A stretch of DNA of 64,000 nt from Perilla frutescens (taxonomy: Eukaryota; Streptophyta; Magnoliopsida; Lamiales; Lamiaceae), in the NCBI GenBank assembly GCA_026008535.1, contig BRKX01000011.1, positions 22,406,001 to 22,470,000 on the forward strand, in the 5' to 3' direction. The translations under genes and the position numbers were made by a program. Positions 34,331-45,754 of this stretch are shown here, in pieces. The number at the start of each line of letters is the position of its first letter. Positions within the stretch are counted from its first letter, which is position 1. The notes under the pieces were generated by a model. It saw only the letters and a program-made list of their open reading frames with translations, did not search any database and had not been told where the DNA came from.

Positions 34331-37300
34331 ATAAGTATGTATGGAATTATGTCGATTTTTTGAAGTAACAATGATGTCAGATTTGAATTGAGGCATTCAT
34401 TTATAGACTTATTAACCATAATTTATAAACAATTATATATATAAATGACAGTTTGAGAAAGTTAACTAATTTTAAGTAACTATTAAATAACAAATAAGTA
34501 AAATTAATTGTTTATTTAATTTTATTAATCATTTATTGAATTTATTAAGTAAAAATGATTATTTATTTAAACAAAAAATTTCCACGCAACAAATAGGAAA
34601 AAAGCTCCTCCAAGTAGCTGGTTCTTCAAAGCATTGGCTTTATTAAGCAAAAATAGTTATTTATTTAAACATAAATTTTCCTCCCAACAACCAATAAAAA
34701 GCTCCTCAAGTACACTATACATCTCTCTTCTTCAAAGCATTTGCCTTATAAATAAGAAGCATAAGAACCAACTTAAGCCTAAAAAACGAAATAAAACAAC
34801 AAAAAATGAGTAGACTGAAACTTATTGAAATTTCATATACAGTTACAAACAAACACTTGACAAAAGCTCTGTCAAGTTCTCCACTATCGATATATTTCAC
34901 CTCTATCATTATTTACATACATATCTGCTTACAGTAATAATACCAATATTTTCCAGCCAATGAATTTCATAATTACAAAAACCATCACACATTTCGCATA
35001 ACTTCATTATTCATAAACCATCACATTTAGCTCCTCTCCATTCAGTGATCCCATGAGACAACACCAAGAGAAAAAAAATCTTGACCCATCTAATGGAAAA
35101 ATATCATGTGACATGAGTTAAAACGACATTGACTGCCTTGAAATGTACCTTTAGATGGAAATTTTTGGTCAATAACCAAACTTGAGGCTGCTTCCAAGGA
35201 TACTCATGTATAGAAAATGCAAGTCTGACGGCTCCTGTATACACCTACAAAATCAAGCCATTGGTTCAAATCATCATTTCTTCCAATTTCCCATAAATTC
35301 TCACATAAACACAGCTATTAAAATAAAAAAATTATAACCACCTTTATAATATTTGTCCATTTAAATATTTTGGAATCATCACAAAGCAAATAAATTTGTT
35401 TACATTGATTAAAGCGTGGCTAATTGAAAATATGCTAAAAAACTATATTAAAATTATACGTACTCAAGGAAATAATGGTGGATATTCCCAAGCTAAAAAT
35501 CCTTGCATAATTAAAATGCATGGATAAAAAGGAAAACTATAAATTGTTATTATCTAATAAAGCAATCGCACAACCACTAAATCTATGAAAATACATGATT
35601 GCAGTTAGTGGAAAAAATCACATTAACTGTTTTAGGACATGTAAATTCATATCTCTGAACAAAAAATAAAAGAACTCCACAATGACAGAAGGATCTTACC
35701 TTGAAATAGTAGTCCAGAACTTAAAATGATGTATGTAGTTCATTAGGGTCTGCAAATATGAGATATTTGCGAAGAGAACCAGAATCTCGTTCAAGAACTT
35801 ACGATTCCTTAATTCCTAGTTGCTACATTCCTGAGGTTTCTAACAAAAGAGAAACTTACGAAAGATGATGAAGGTCAAACAAAAAAATTGGATAAATGAC
35901 ACAATTAAAGGGACCTTCCAACTAAGAGATTGTTGAAGCTCCACCTTGGGATCTGGTTCAGAAATGATAAGATTTTTTGAACTATTTCTGCACGTTTCCT
36001 CAAGGCAATTATACGATCTCTACTTGAGTCATCTGCAATGGAATTTTACATATGGAGCTGGTTTATCTTCAAAGCACAATAAACATCAATAATAGAAATA
36101 TAATGCAAACCCTAATCCCGACACAAAGCCTGGAAGGAATGTAAGTCGACATGTATACTTCCACATACAGAATGCACATTCAATAGAAATTTCCCAGATA
36201 AATTTACCTTAATAGAAGTCAGAACCTTTTTCTTAGCTATTTTCTCATGAAAGTAGCTACATTTCTCTTAAGAATTAAATTAGCACATATCTAAAAGATT
36301 TTTGTAATATGATCGATCAATATCAATAGCATCTCAATTAAGTAGTAAATTTACCTAATATCATAGTAGAAATCAAGTTTCATCAACACATGCTGAGTAT
36401 TAAAACTGGCATATTGGGCAATCCCAGTTAAATTTTTTTTCCCCTGCAAAGATCGCAATATTGTTGATTAATATTCTCCTATGAACAAAAAAAAGATGGT
36501 TCGACATTAATAAGAATACATCATATGCCATTTTGTTAAAAATGATAAGTTTCATATTTAGAGAAAAATAAATGGTTCCACATCAATAAGAAGAGGAGAA
36601 GAAGAGTGACCTCCATCGATGGTCAATTTTTGAAGCATTCATTGGCTACGATTTTGCTTCGTAAAGTCGCCTCCCTCTTTACCATTGAGGTAATTTCTGG
36701 CACCACCACTAAAACTGTTAATTGCTCGAGGGTGGAGTTTTATAGAGAGGAGATGATAGAAATAGAGATGGGTAAAAATATAATTTAAAAAAATAGTGAA
36801 GAATTTGAGTAATACCTTCAATCACCACTGGTTTCCATTTGCAGCATTCGATAGAGCCCTTTAGAGAGAGAGAAATAGATAGAATTATGGAAAAAGAATT
36901 TGGATGGTTGTAAATGTCATCTACTATCTATTGGCATCATTGGACTACAAAAAAAAAGCAGAATAATTCTGAGAAAATTAATGAAAATATTTTCTCACAG
37001 CATCTGTTGTTGACTCACACAACATCAGTCGGCTTATCTCTCTGCTAATCCAACCTCAACAAATTTCTCAAATTACACGACCAATTCAAATTATGTTTAA
37101 CAATCACACGATTCAGTTTTTATACGAAAATTTGATTCATGAGCAATTTGGGATTCAAAGAGATGCGTGACTCTTGATGAGTGATGGGATTCGGTTTGGG
37201 ATTTTGGGCCTAAATATAAATTTGAAAAAAAAAATGATAAGAAAATTAGAAGAAAAATCAGGACATGGATAAAAAAAGCTCTTCATGATCATATATTTAA

Positions 37301-39662
37301 CAATGGAGATGAAATTAAGTGATACCTTTAGTGGCCACCCATTTCCATTCGTAGAAATATTGGATGAAAGCTTTCTTTTCATGGGTAGAGAGCCCTAAAG
37401 AGAGAAATAGATAGAGACTTCTCGGGAAAAAGAATTATGTTTGGGATAAATTAGCAACTGCTGCAGCAGTTTCGATCAGCAACACCATCAGATGGAAAGT
37501 CATATATCAAGTTTAATCTGAATGGTGGTGACTGGTGCGTATAGGCAAGTTAATATTATCACAAACAAATGTACATAGATTAGCACAAATCCATATCACA
37601 AATCGAACCAAATTAATTTAAGAACCAAAATTGTGAATTTTGTGAATCATTGATGACACCTCATTACTTTCACGATTCACCACGCAATCAATCCTTGTAC
37701 AACGGATATACTCGACTGCCAACTTGCAGACACTGCAAGAGCTTTTTTTTTTATCATGAACAAATTATTTTGATCACCATATTTCACATAAATCACCAGA
37801 TTAGAAACAATCATATTGTTTCGAGATTGAATTCGTATAATTTGTTCTTGATTCATAACTTGTCATTGCCTAGATAATGGATTTTCTTATGCTTCCTTCT
37901 CAGTATGAATCGAACCAATCAAATTAAATTCTATTGAAATCAAGATTACAAATTAAAGATTCATTAAATAGCGTACCTCTAAACATAATATGAAGAAGTT
38001 AATTATTAAAATACAACAGTTTGTTTCTACCGAAACTGAAGCTTCTTAAATGTTTTGACAGTAAATAGAGATGAATTCACGCTAAATGGCTCCATAATTC
38101 CAACATTAAAATACATTCCATCAGGAAAAAAAATCTGAAAAACTACTAAGAAAGTCCAAACCTGCAAATATAAACTTCAATAGGTTCAGAGGACAAATTC
38201 TTGATGTGTCAAAGAGATGATATATTAAAAATCTACAGAATGTCTAAATCATCATATCTACAGTTAGGATTAATCAATGAGAAAGAGAGGGCAGTGTAGA
38301 TTGCGCAAACATATTATTGAGATGCAAAACTGAAACTATTAAGTCCATCTATGAACTAAACAGTTTCCGAAAAATAACCAAACTATGACAGTAAAAGAGA
38401 ACATGGAAAAGATGCAAAAGAGATTACCAAATGCACTGCTGCAGTTATAGGATTATGCTCATTCCAAGCAATGACGACATAGTCTACATACCAGGTAATA
38501 TCTCATCAATTCAATGACTTTCCCTCTCACTGTCATCATAACAAAAAAAAGCAAACAAATCAAAAGTCAATCCTCTCATTTTCTCCAAATTTAATGCATA
38601 AGAAGAATTAGTGAAAATTAGATGCAATAAAAATCAAATATTCATGAAGGTTCCAAATTCCAATACACCTCAATAGCCGACAACATTACATGCAAAGAAG
38701 TAAAAAAAATAAAAAAAAAATCAGTGTGAATTACCTATTGACACTATGAATTATTGATGAAGTGCATGCGCTTCCTGCAAAGGAGAAAATTGGGGGTTCA
38801 AGGAAGTCGAAATAGAGAGATCTTCTTTTTGCATCTTTCCCGCTTTCTATAATGCAAATGTTAGCTCGTTGTTTTCCACTAATATTGGCCCATTTCACTT
38901 TCTGATTTGCCATCTCCCTTATCGAGAAAAGGTAGCAAGTTGATTTTCATTCTGAAGAGCATCTTCTTATCGTTCATCTCGCCTATCGACGAAACTTGCA
39001 AGCCAACTTTTCATTCCTAGATGCCGATTTGTTATGCATTGCAGTCAAGGTATATACCACAAAATTAATTGTTGATAAAATCATAAAACTCGCGAATTGG
39101 GGGTAAACAATTAAAAGAAAAAAAAAAGAGCCAGAGAGACCTAGCAGCAACCATTCTTTCTCAAAGATTTGATTTCGTGTTGTTCCACTGCGCTTACCGA
39201 GAATCAAGCGCTTCATCGCTTCTGGCGTGCTGCTTTGTTTGCCGGCGATTCTATGGCTCTTCCTCTGCCACATGAAGATCCGTCCCAGTTGACCCCTTCA
39301 ACTGGCAAATCTCTCAAGACGTTGGTTCCTACGTCTTCACTTAATTCGCCAACAAAGATTCTGAAATTTGAGGTTAATTCTCTGAAACTGATGTGGGCGT
39401 GGATTTGACGAAGTGCTCTGGCCACTGGAGTAATCGCTAGAACGTGAATTTGAGAGACGATTTGCTCAAGAAAAAAAAATATTTTAAATTTTGAGTGAAC
39501 GGTTATAACTTGCACCCACTATCGTTAATTTTTATATTATTTTAAATTAAAAAATACATTAAAAATGGAAATTTAATGACCTCAATTCACAATTATATTT
39601 ACAAAATTGCCATCAATTTGGAGGGAAAATTAGATTTTTTCTTTTTTTATATATAGTATAGA

Positions 39663-39920
39663 TTTAACCGAACTCAATTAAATAGACTTTCATATATGAA
39701 AGTTCGAATAAAATGTTTGATTTATTTTGAATCGAAGAAAAAGTTATAGAGGGGTAGAAATGGAATAAAAAAACATGGGAGAAAATACGGGTGTGAGTGT
39801 GATGTGGTAAGACAACATTATTTGCCTTTTGATTATGTCCAAACATTTAATAATCCATGTTTTATTTTCTTTTTTCTATTCAAAAAAAATATTTTTATTC
39901 CTTTTCACTTTTTCTCCAAC
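39663..39920. other. upstream region of the F-box gene, beside the Helitron insertion
   Basis: AT-rich DNA between the Helitron 5' end and the promoter of the F-box gene; the Helitron lies only about 260 bp upstream of the TATA box. Confidence 0.5.
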
Positions 39921-39921
39921 T

Positions 39922-39929
39922 TATTTATA
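39922..39929 (+). promoter_or_regulatory. TATA box of the F-box gene
   Basis: TATTTATA in CTTATTTATAACCCC. It is followed by a CT-rich leader (about 40003-40018), typical of plant 5' UTRs. Confidence 0.5.
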
Positions 39930-39954
39930 ACCCCATCCAAAATACCTTGAATAA

Positions 39955-41559
39955 ACCCAATTACAAAAAATAAAATAAAAATAAAAAATCCCTTGGACAA
40001 ACTCTCTCTCTCTCTCTCGTTTTTGTCTGGATCAGCAAGGCCAAAAAGCCCCATTAAAAGACCGCCCTTCTCTTTCATTCCTCTCTTCCTGTCGTATAGG
40101 CAACATCATTTGAACGTAAAAGAAATAAAACCAAGAAAAGACAACCTCCTCTCTCTCTGCGCAACATTGCAAGAGCTAACAATATATATACACATTTACA
40201 TTTGCATCTATTCTTGTGTTTATCAGGTAAATCCAGCGCGACCCATTTTATGCCCTTTCGTCCTCTCTTCATTGTCAGTTGATTTAGGCCCATTTCTTAT
40301 CTCTTGTTTTCTTGGATTTTTTGTATACCCTACTGAAAAAGACTGGATTTTTGTGCTTGTTGATGTGCTTTGGAACTTCTTCGTGGGGAATCTTGACGAT
40401 TTTGTGCAATTTAGGAAGACCCTTTTGGTTTATTCGGTAAAGGTACAATTTTTAGTGCTTAATGTGAATGAATTCTCTTTTTTCATCTGGGATTAGAAAT
40501 GTTTTGGTACTTTTTTGAGATCTGTTAAGAATTGTATAATACAGTATTGCCGTTTCTTTTTATAAATTCATATTGTTATTGAGTGTTCTGATGTGCCCTT
40601 GATAGTGCTGCTTGGTAATATTTTATCTTTCACCATATTCATGAGTTTTAAGAAATAATTGGAATTTCTTTCAGGTTTGGTGTGCAGAAATGTGAAAGTG
40701 GTTGTTCTTGCTTGGACCAAGTAATAAATTGGACAAATGCTTGCTTTTATCAGATGATACAATATTAATTTTCTTTTCATCAGTTGGTATAAAATTCTTT
40801 GAATTTTGTGATCTTTATATAGTTCAAGACAACCAGTGTTTGTGTTTCCTAGAGGGTATAGAATGGGATCTGTGCTTATAGGTGAGTATTTTGTATTCAC
40901 TAAAGTGCACTGCTTAATCATGTGGTTGCTTATACTTCCAATTTTCCATTATATCATGTGCTGATAAAAGAGGAAAAGAAATAGTGGTCTATAATTCTCC
41001 AATTCCTTGTCTGGTCAGGTTGTTATCTCTTGGCATCATTGCTATTTTATTTTTGTGGTGCAAGATTTATTATTTGTGTTTTCTTGTCAAGTTCTTCTTG
41101 TCCGTCATTGATGTTCGTTCGAATATTCTTTCTTTGTTAGAGACTACCTTCCGCATCCACTATAGGAGGCTCTCATTTTGTAACTATAGAAATAAGTCCA
41201 AATTGTTCTCATTTTGTGAGGAGTAGCTTGAGCCAAACTTTGTTCCCTTTATATCAATAACGTGACTCTGAATTGATTGGAATATGTGGAAATGTGAACC
41301 CCTCGTGCTACTGAAAACTGTCTTTATAATTTCATAGCAGTTGTTTGTTCTTTTCGTAGGTCTCTGAACTCTAGCATCTTTCATTGCATCTAATAAGCCT
41401 ATACCTATGCAGTACAATATGATCATGAACATCTTGTTTTGGCATTTATCATGATTTATATTAAGCCTTATAGTCTGTGCATCAATTGTTAGCGATGATT
41501 ATTGCTTCTATTGTAATTGTATAAGATATTTCTTTTGTAGGTTATTCAGATTCTTCCTC
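39955..41559 (+). other. 5' UTR with long leader intron of the F-box gene
   Basis: Leader exon to 40226 (TTTATCAG/GTAAATCC), then a T-rich stretch ending TTCTTTTGTAG at 41540, with 19 leader bases before the ATG at 41560. The exact exon structure needs RNA evidence; additional leader exons are possible. Confidence 0.5.
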
Positions 41560-42777
41560 ATGGAAGGAGAAACTTCATGGGCCAGTCATTGTGTGGAGAA
41601 CTCGGCAAATGATGCTGTGGAGTTGGATTCATTCTCAGAGCTTAATGACGAAACTGATAAAGATGTTTCTGCAGTTACTTTGGATTTAATTTTACCCGAT
41701 GATCTGTTAGAAAGGATATTAGCCTATCTTCCGGTTGCCAGCATCTTTCGGGCTGGCAGTGTGTGTAAAAGGTGGCATGAGATAGTAAAATCAAAGAGGT
41801 TCTTGTGGAATAGTGCTAATATATTTTCCCAAAAGCCTTGGTACTTTATGTTCACTAGCTCGGACGAGCCAGTTGGTTATGCCTATGATCCTGTCCTTCG
41901 AAAGTGGTATGGCATCGACCTCCCCTGCATTGAGAAATCCAATTGGTTCATCGCTTCATCATGTGGGTTAGTCTGCTTCATGGACAGTGACAGCAGGAGT
42001 GAGCTGTACATTTGCAACCCGATAACTAAGCGATGCAAAGGGCTCGACGAGCCTCCGGGCCCTAAATTCTCTGATTATAGTGCCTTGGCAGTCTCAGTCA
42101 ACAGAATATCTCACAGTTACAATGTCTCCATCGTTAAATCAAAGCAAGTTCCTGAAAACTTCTTCCAGTGGGACCTGTCCATCCATTTGTATGATTCAGA
42201 GGCGATGACATGGGCGACGACTCTGACGGAGATTTTGACGGGGTGGAGAGCTGGTGACGAAAGTGTTATCTGTGATGGGGTGCTATACTTTCTAATCTAC
42301 TCAACTGGAGGCGGAGGTCCCGATAGTCGACACGGACTCGTTATGTACAATCTTGGAAGCCGATCTCCGCATGGCTTCCTGATGAGGAGTTTCATACAAG
42401 TGCCGTGTTCTCTTACTTGTGGGCGTTTGATGAACCTCAATGAAAAGCTTATAATGGTGGGAGGGATAGGGAAGCAGGATCGGCCCGGGATCATCAAGGG
42501 GATCGGCATTTGGCTTTTGAAAGGGCGAGAATGGGAGGAAATGGGGCGAATGCCACATAAGTATTTCCAAGGTTTTGGCGAGCTAGACGACGTTTTTGCT
42601 AGTAGTGGAACGGATGAGCTTGTATATATTCAGAGCTATGGAGCACCCGCTCTCCTCATTTTCGACTTTCATCACAAGCAATGGAAGTGGTCGCAGAAAT
42701 GCCCGGTGACGAAGAGATTTCCTCTTCAGCTCTTTACTGGTTTTTGCTTTGAACCGAGGCTGGAAATCACTCCCTAG
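41560..42777 (+). CDS. HWS: F-box/kelch-repeat protein, HAWAIIAN SKIRT ortholog
   Basis: Intronless coding region, 405 residues. The N-terminus MEGETSW matches the Arabidopsis HWS start. The F-box lies at about 43-83 (LILPDDLLERILAYLPVASI, then FRAGSVCKRWHEIV) and would bind the SKP1 adaptor of an SCF ubiquitin ligase. The remainder is a kelch-like beta-propeller region with PWYFMFTSSDEPVGYAYDP, IASSCGLVCFMD, SYNVSIVKSKQVP, FFQWDLSIHLYDSE, SLTCGRLMNLNEKL, MVGGIGKQDRP, ASSGTDELVYIQSYG, ending LFTGFCFEPRLEITP. Arabidopsis HWS (At3g61590) controls organ growth, sepal fusion and floral organ shedding, and influences microRNA function. No damage seen. A run of 14 C's lies about 50 bp after the stop codon, probably in the 3' UTR. 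Confidence 0.96.
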   Translation: MEGETSWASHCVENSANDAVELDSFSELNDETDKDVSAVTLDLILPDDLLERILAYLPVASIFRAGSVCKRWHEIVKSKRFLWNSANIFSQKPWYFMFTSSDEPVGYAYDPVLRKWYGIDLPCIEKSNWFIASSCGLVCFMDSDSRSELYICNPITKRCKGLDEPPGPKFSDYSALAVSVNRISHSYNVSIVKSKQVPENFFQWDLSIHLYDSEAMTWATTLTEILTGWRAGDESVICDGVLYFLIYSTGGGGPDSRHGLVMYNLGSRSPHGFLMRSFIQVPCSLTCGRLMNLNEKLIMVGGIGKQDRPGIIKGIGIWLLKGREWEEMGRMPHKYFQGFGELDDVFASSGTDELVYIQSYGAPALLIFDFHHKQWKWSQKCPVTKRFPLQLFTGFCFEPRLEITP

Positions 42778-42826
42778 TTCTGCATTATCGCACATGGTAA
42801 TAGTGTTTTTCAATTCCAGTTTCCAC

Positions 42827-42840
42827 CCCCCCCCCCCCCC
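42827..42840. repeat. poly-C run
   Basis: About 14 consecutive C residues followed by TAATTATTATTATTATTACT, close after the HWS stop codon. Confidence 0.9.
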
Positions 42841-44900
42841 TAATTATTATTATTATTACTAAAGCGTTATTGGATTATGCAGTATAACTAACATTATTCT
42901 TTATCCTCAAGAATTGGCTCAATTTGCTCTTCCTTTTTCATTTTCTGAGTTTTTCTACAAATTTTGCTATTATTGTGTTGTGTCTGGGTGAGCAAAATCG
43001 AACCGAAGTTATATAAAATGGTTGTTAGAGAAACAGAAAACAATGTTGTGACAATCTTTTGTTATTTGTTGGTTTGTTATATACAAATATCACAATACCA
43101 ACATTGTTTAACCAGTATTTGCCAATCTCTCTCTCTCTCTCTCTCTCTCTGGAGCAGTGGATGTGGGACTGAAACGTTTGTTATATCCTCCTATCCATTT
43201 ACCCTAGTTTTATGTTTTCATCTAACTAGAAATGATCAATTATTGTGTTTTGTCTGAGTTTGGACAACTCCCATGTGTGTGAAGGTTACATAGTAAATCC
43301 ATTATTTGCAACTGTTTCTTACAATTTATTTTATTTTTATATTTATTATTCGCATTTTTTACGTCTTTTATTTTTTAATCATTAGTTAGAGTTGTGATTT
43401 GTCAATGTGATTGTAAATTGGTAGTAAATCGATTGCCAAATTCACGTACGATTCTAGCCCAAAAATGGAGTGTATTGAGTGGTTCTGATTGTTCGTCACT
43501 CGCTTGGGTTTTGTAGATAGTATACATTTGAGTGTGGCTCATTTATGTATGTAAAGCCAATGTTGTGTGTCACTTTATGATGTGATGTTTATATATCCAA
43601 ACCCTTCATCATTATATCGTGATCTCTGTGGTGGAATATACTACTCTTGGGTCCAGATGTATTATAGAATTTATCGTGTTCAAGATATGAAGTATTCAGG
43701 ATTAATATGGGACCTGCATCACAAGTTCTATATTAGGTTAATTTGAATATAATTTCTTTCAAATTCATTATAATTTTGTGGGCCAATTGTTGAATGCCCG
43801 TTATAGTAGGATATCTGTGGGAGACGTTCTCAGATTTTACATGGGTGATACATGTTCGTTCTGTTTCTCCAAGCAAAGCTCTTCACATTACAATGTCTAT
43901 TGTGTCCGTTAGTCCTTTCATAAGTGGAGAAAATATAAATCGACAATAATAAAGGTATTTACTGTTTGTTCTTGATTCAACATATTTTCACTGTGGTGCC
44001 TGAGTAGATACTGTTACTTTCTCTCAAAATATTGCATAATTTTACAAGTGATGTATATTATACAACACTTCAAAATAAAAAATAAATAAACCATGTCATC
44101 TTTCTCCTTTCACAACGTCAATACTACTTATTGTCAATCTTGATGGTTCGTCTATCTATACTTTTTCTAAAATATATTTTATTCTTTCATTGAACTTGTA
44201 GCACATATTTTAATTTGTAAATTTATATATCAAATGCTCCATACGGAAACTCAATTAACATATCTTTCTTTTTCCCTTCAACTTTTTCATATTCATATTC
44301 ATTTTTCACATTTTCCATCATGGATGATTTCTATTAATAATGCAACAAAAACGTCACTCACACACATCTATCAAAGAAGTAAAAATAGAAAATATCAAAT
44401 AAATAAAACGAAATATTTATAATGATACTATCAAATTACTTAATAAAAATAAAAATTGAAGGGATCGAAAGATGGACATGGTTCGCAATATGGAAGATAA
44501 TTCAGCAGAATCGAGAGTCACTAGCAAATAACAAATGCTTAATTTCTTAATTGTTTTTTTGGGTGTAAGCAAATGCTTGTTAATCATCAGTTTATAAAGA
44601 TTAACTTAATTATATTAATTGGGATTGCGATTAGCTTAAATAGAATTCGGATTGAATTATGGCCAACTAAAAAAAAAGGAATAAAATAATCTGGCAAATT
44701 CAGTATCAACTATCAACTGTAACATTAAAAAGTATCACTCAAAATTTAAAAATATATTATTTGTATTCTTAAAATGTAAGGGGTATACTAGTTTATTTAG
44801 TTCAAATTTTAATTTTTTTTTCATTCCAATTAATGTTTAGAGTTTAGGAGTTGAGTTTTTTTAGAGTTCATGGTTTTTTTGGGTTCATTGGTTTTTTGGG
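42841..44900. other. intergenic, AT-rich
   Basis: Contains the end of the HWS transcript region and a (CT)n microsatellite at about 43126-43150. No gene or recognised element. Confidence 0.5.
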
Positions 44901-44989
44901 ATATTTTTAGTATTTTTTAGGAGTTTATTTTGTGTTTGTTAGGGTTTTTATTTTTTTAAAAAGTTTTATTAATTTCAATTACGAGTTAT

Positions 44990-45545
44990 ATTTAAGTCGG
45001 AAAAATTAATTGTCGAGCGCAATGCACAAGCCCATGCATTAGCGTCAGGCGAGTCCATTGTGTGAGACGCCGAATTTCAAAAAAATCAAATTAATTCACA
45101 CTTTTATTTTAGGATTCACAAATTTCATTTTATAGTATATATTTATTTCAAATTTAGATTTTTATTTTTCAATTACCGTTTATATTTGTTTCAAAAAATT
45201 AAATTAATTATCGAGCGCAATGCACGGATCCACGCATTAACGTCAGGCGCATGCATTGCGCAAATCATCGAATTTCACAAAAAAATGAATTAATTTCACT
45301 TTAATTTTAGGGTTCATTAATTTCATTTTAGACTATAAATTTATGTTTATTTCAAACAAATTAAATCAATTCACTTTAGTTTTATAGTTCACTAATTTTA
45401 TTTTATGGTATATGATTTAGAGAAAAACTTAAAAAAAAAAGAAATTTGAAAAAAAAAACTTCCCATAAAAAAATAAAATAAAAAATTAGGCGGATGCGTG
45501 ACGCTCATGCGCCGAGTGTGGGCCCGTCACATGCTGTCGGAAGTA
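44990..45545. repeat. ~198-bp tandem repeat with GC-rich palindromic core
   Basis: TCGAGCGCAATGCAC begins at 45013 and again at 45211, each followed by CGCATTA/GCATTA and (A)GCGTCAGGCG, then GAATTTCAAAAAAATC or a close variant and an AT-rich tract with TTAGGGTTCA. A third, partial GC-rich core (GGCGGATGCGTGACGCTCAT) lies at 45490-45512. Cores contain near-palindromes such as GCGCATGCATTGCGC. No coding potential seen. Confidence 0.65.
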
Positions 45546-45614
45546 AGGAGTGGTGCACGTAAGTGCAGTTCTATCATATATTTTACTAGCACATGAGAAC
45601 AATGGTAAGAGTGA

Positions 45615-45754
45615 AGAACACTTAGCTAAAGTGAGGATGTCACGCAGAATGAAGATATTAATGAATGAATCTTATTTTAAACTTAAAGGTCAAAGATCAC
45701 AGGTTCGAATCTTCTCAATACCACAGGTCGAGTGTGTGAGTAAAAAAAAAAAAA
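45615..45754 (+). mobile_element. tRNA-derived SINE, plus strand
   Basis: A good B box (CAGGTTCGAATCTTC, about 45699-45713) is preceded by a weak A-box-like CTTAGCTAAAGTGAGG (about 45621). The 3' part TCTTCTCAATACCACAGGTC then GAGTGTGTGAGTAAAAAAAA closely matches the minus-strand element at 32.1 kb, so both belong to one family ending in TGAGT plus poly-A. The 5' boundary is approximate. Confidence 0.6.

Larger units (their letters stand above)
33557..39662 (-). mobile_element. degenerate Helitron, both termini present (~6.1 kb)
   Basis: Read on the minus strand the element starts TCTATACTATATATAAAAAA (from 39662) and ends with a hairpin CCGTGC-AAC-GCACGG, then 8 nt (GTAAGATA), then CTAG at 33557. 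It sits between A (5' side) and T (3' side), the AT target of Helitrons; there is no target duplication. Near its 3' end it keeps a helicase C-terminus (separate entry). The interior has no long frame, contains local duplications (about 36822-36910 with 37322-37440; 34575-34640 with 34672-34745) and is heavily decayed. A repeat of its 3' region lies at 34122-34330. Confidence 0.85.

Noticed and set aside
39993..40496. 167-codon open frame before the HWS gene
   Set aside because: Begins at a TTG in the CT-rich leader and runs over a likely splice donor at 40227; residues are low complexity. Better explained as 5' UTR and intron.
42827..42840. Poly-C run as a regulatory element
   Set aside because: A simple homopolymer near the 3' end of HWS; its length may also be a sequencing artefact.
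45699..45713. GGTTCGAATC as part of a tRNA gene
   Set aside because: No cloverleaf can be built around it; the A box is weak and the 3' end is a SINE tail.
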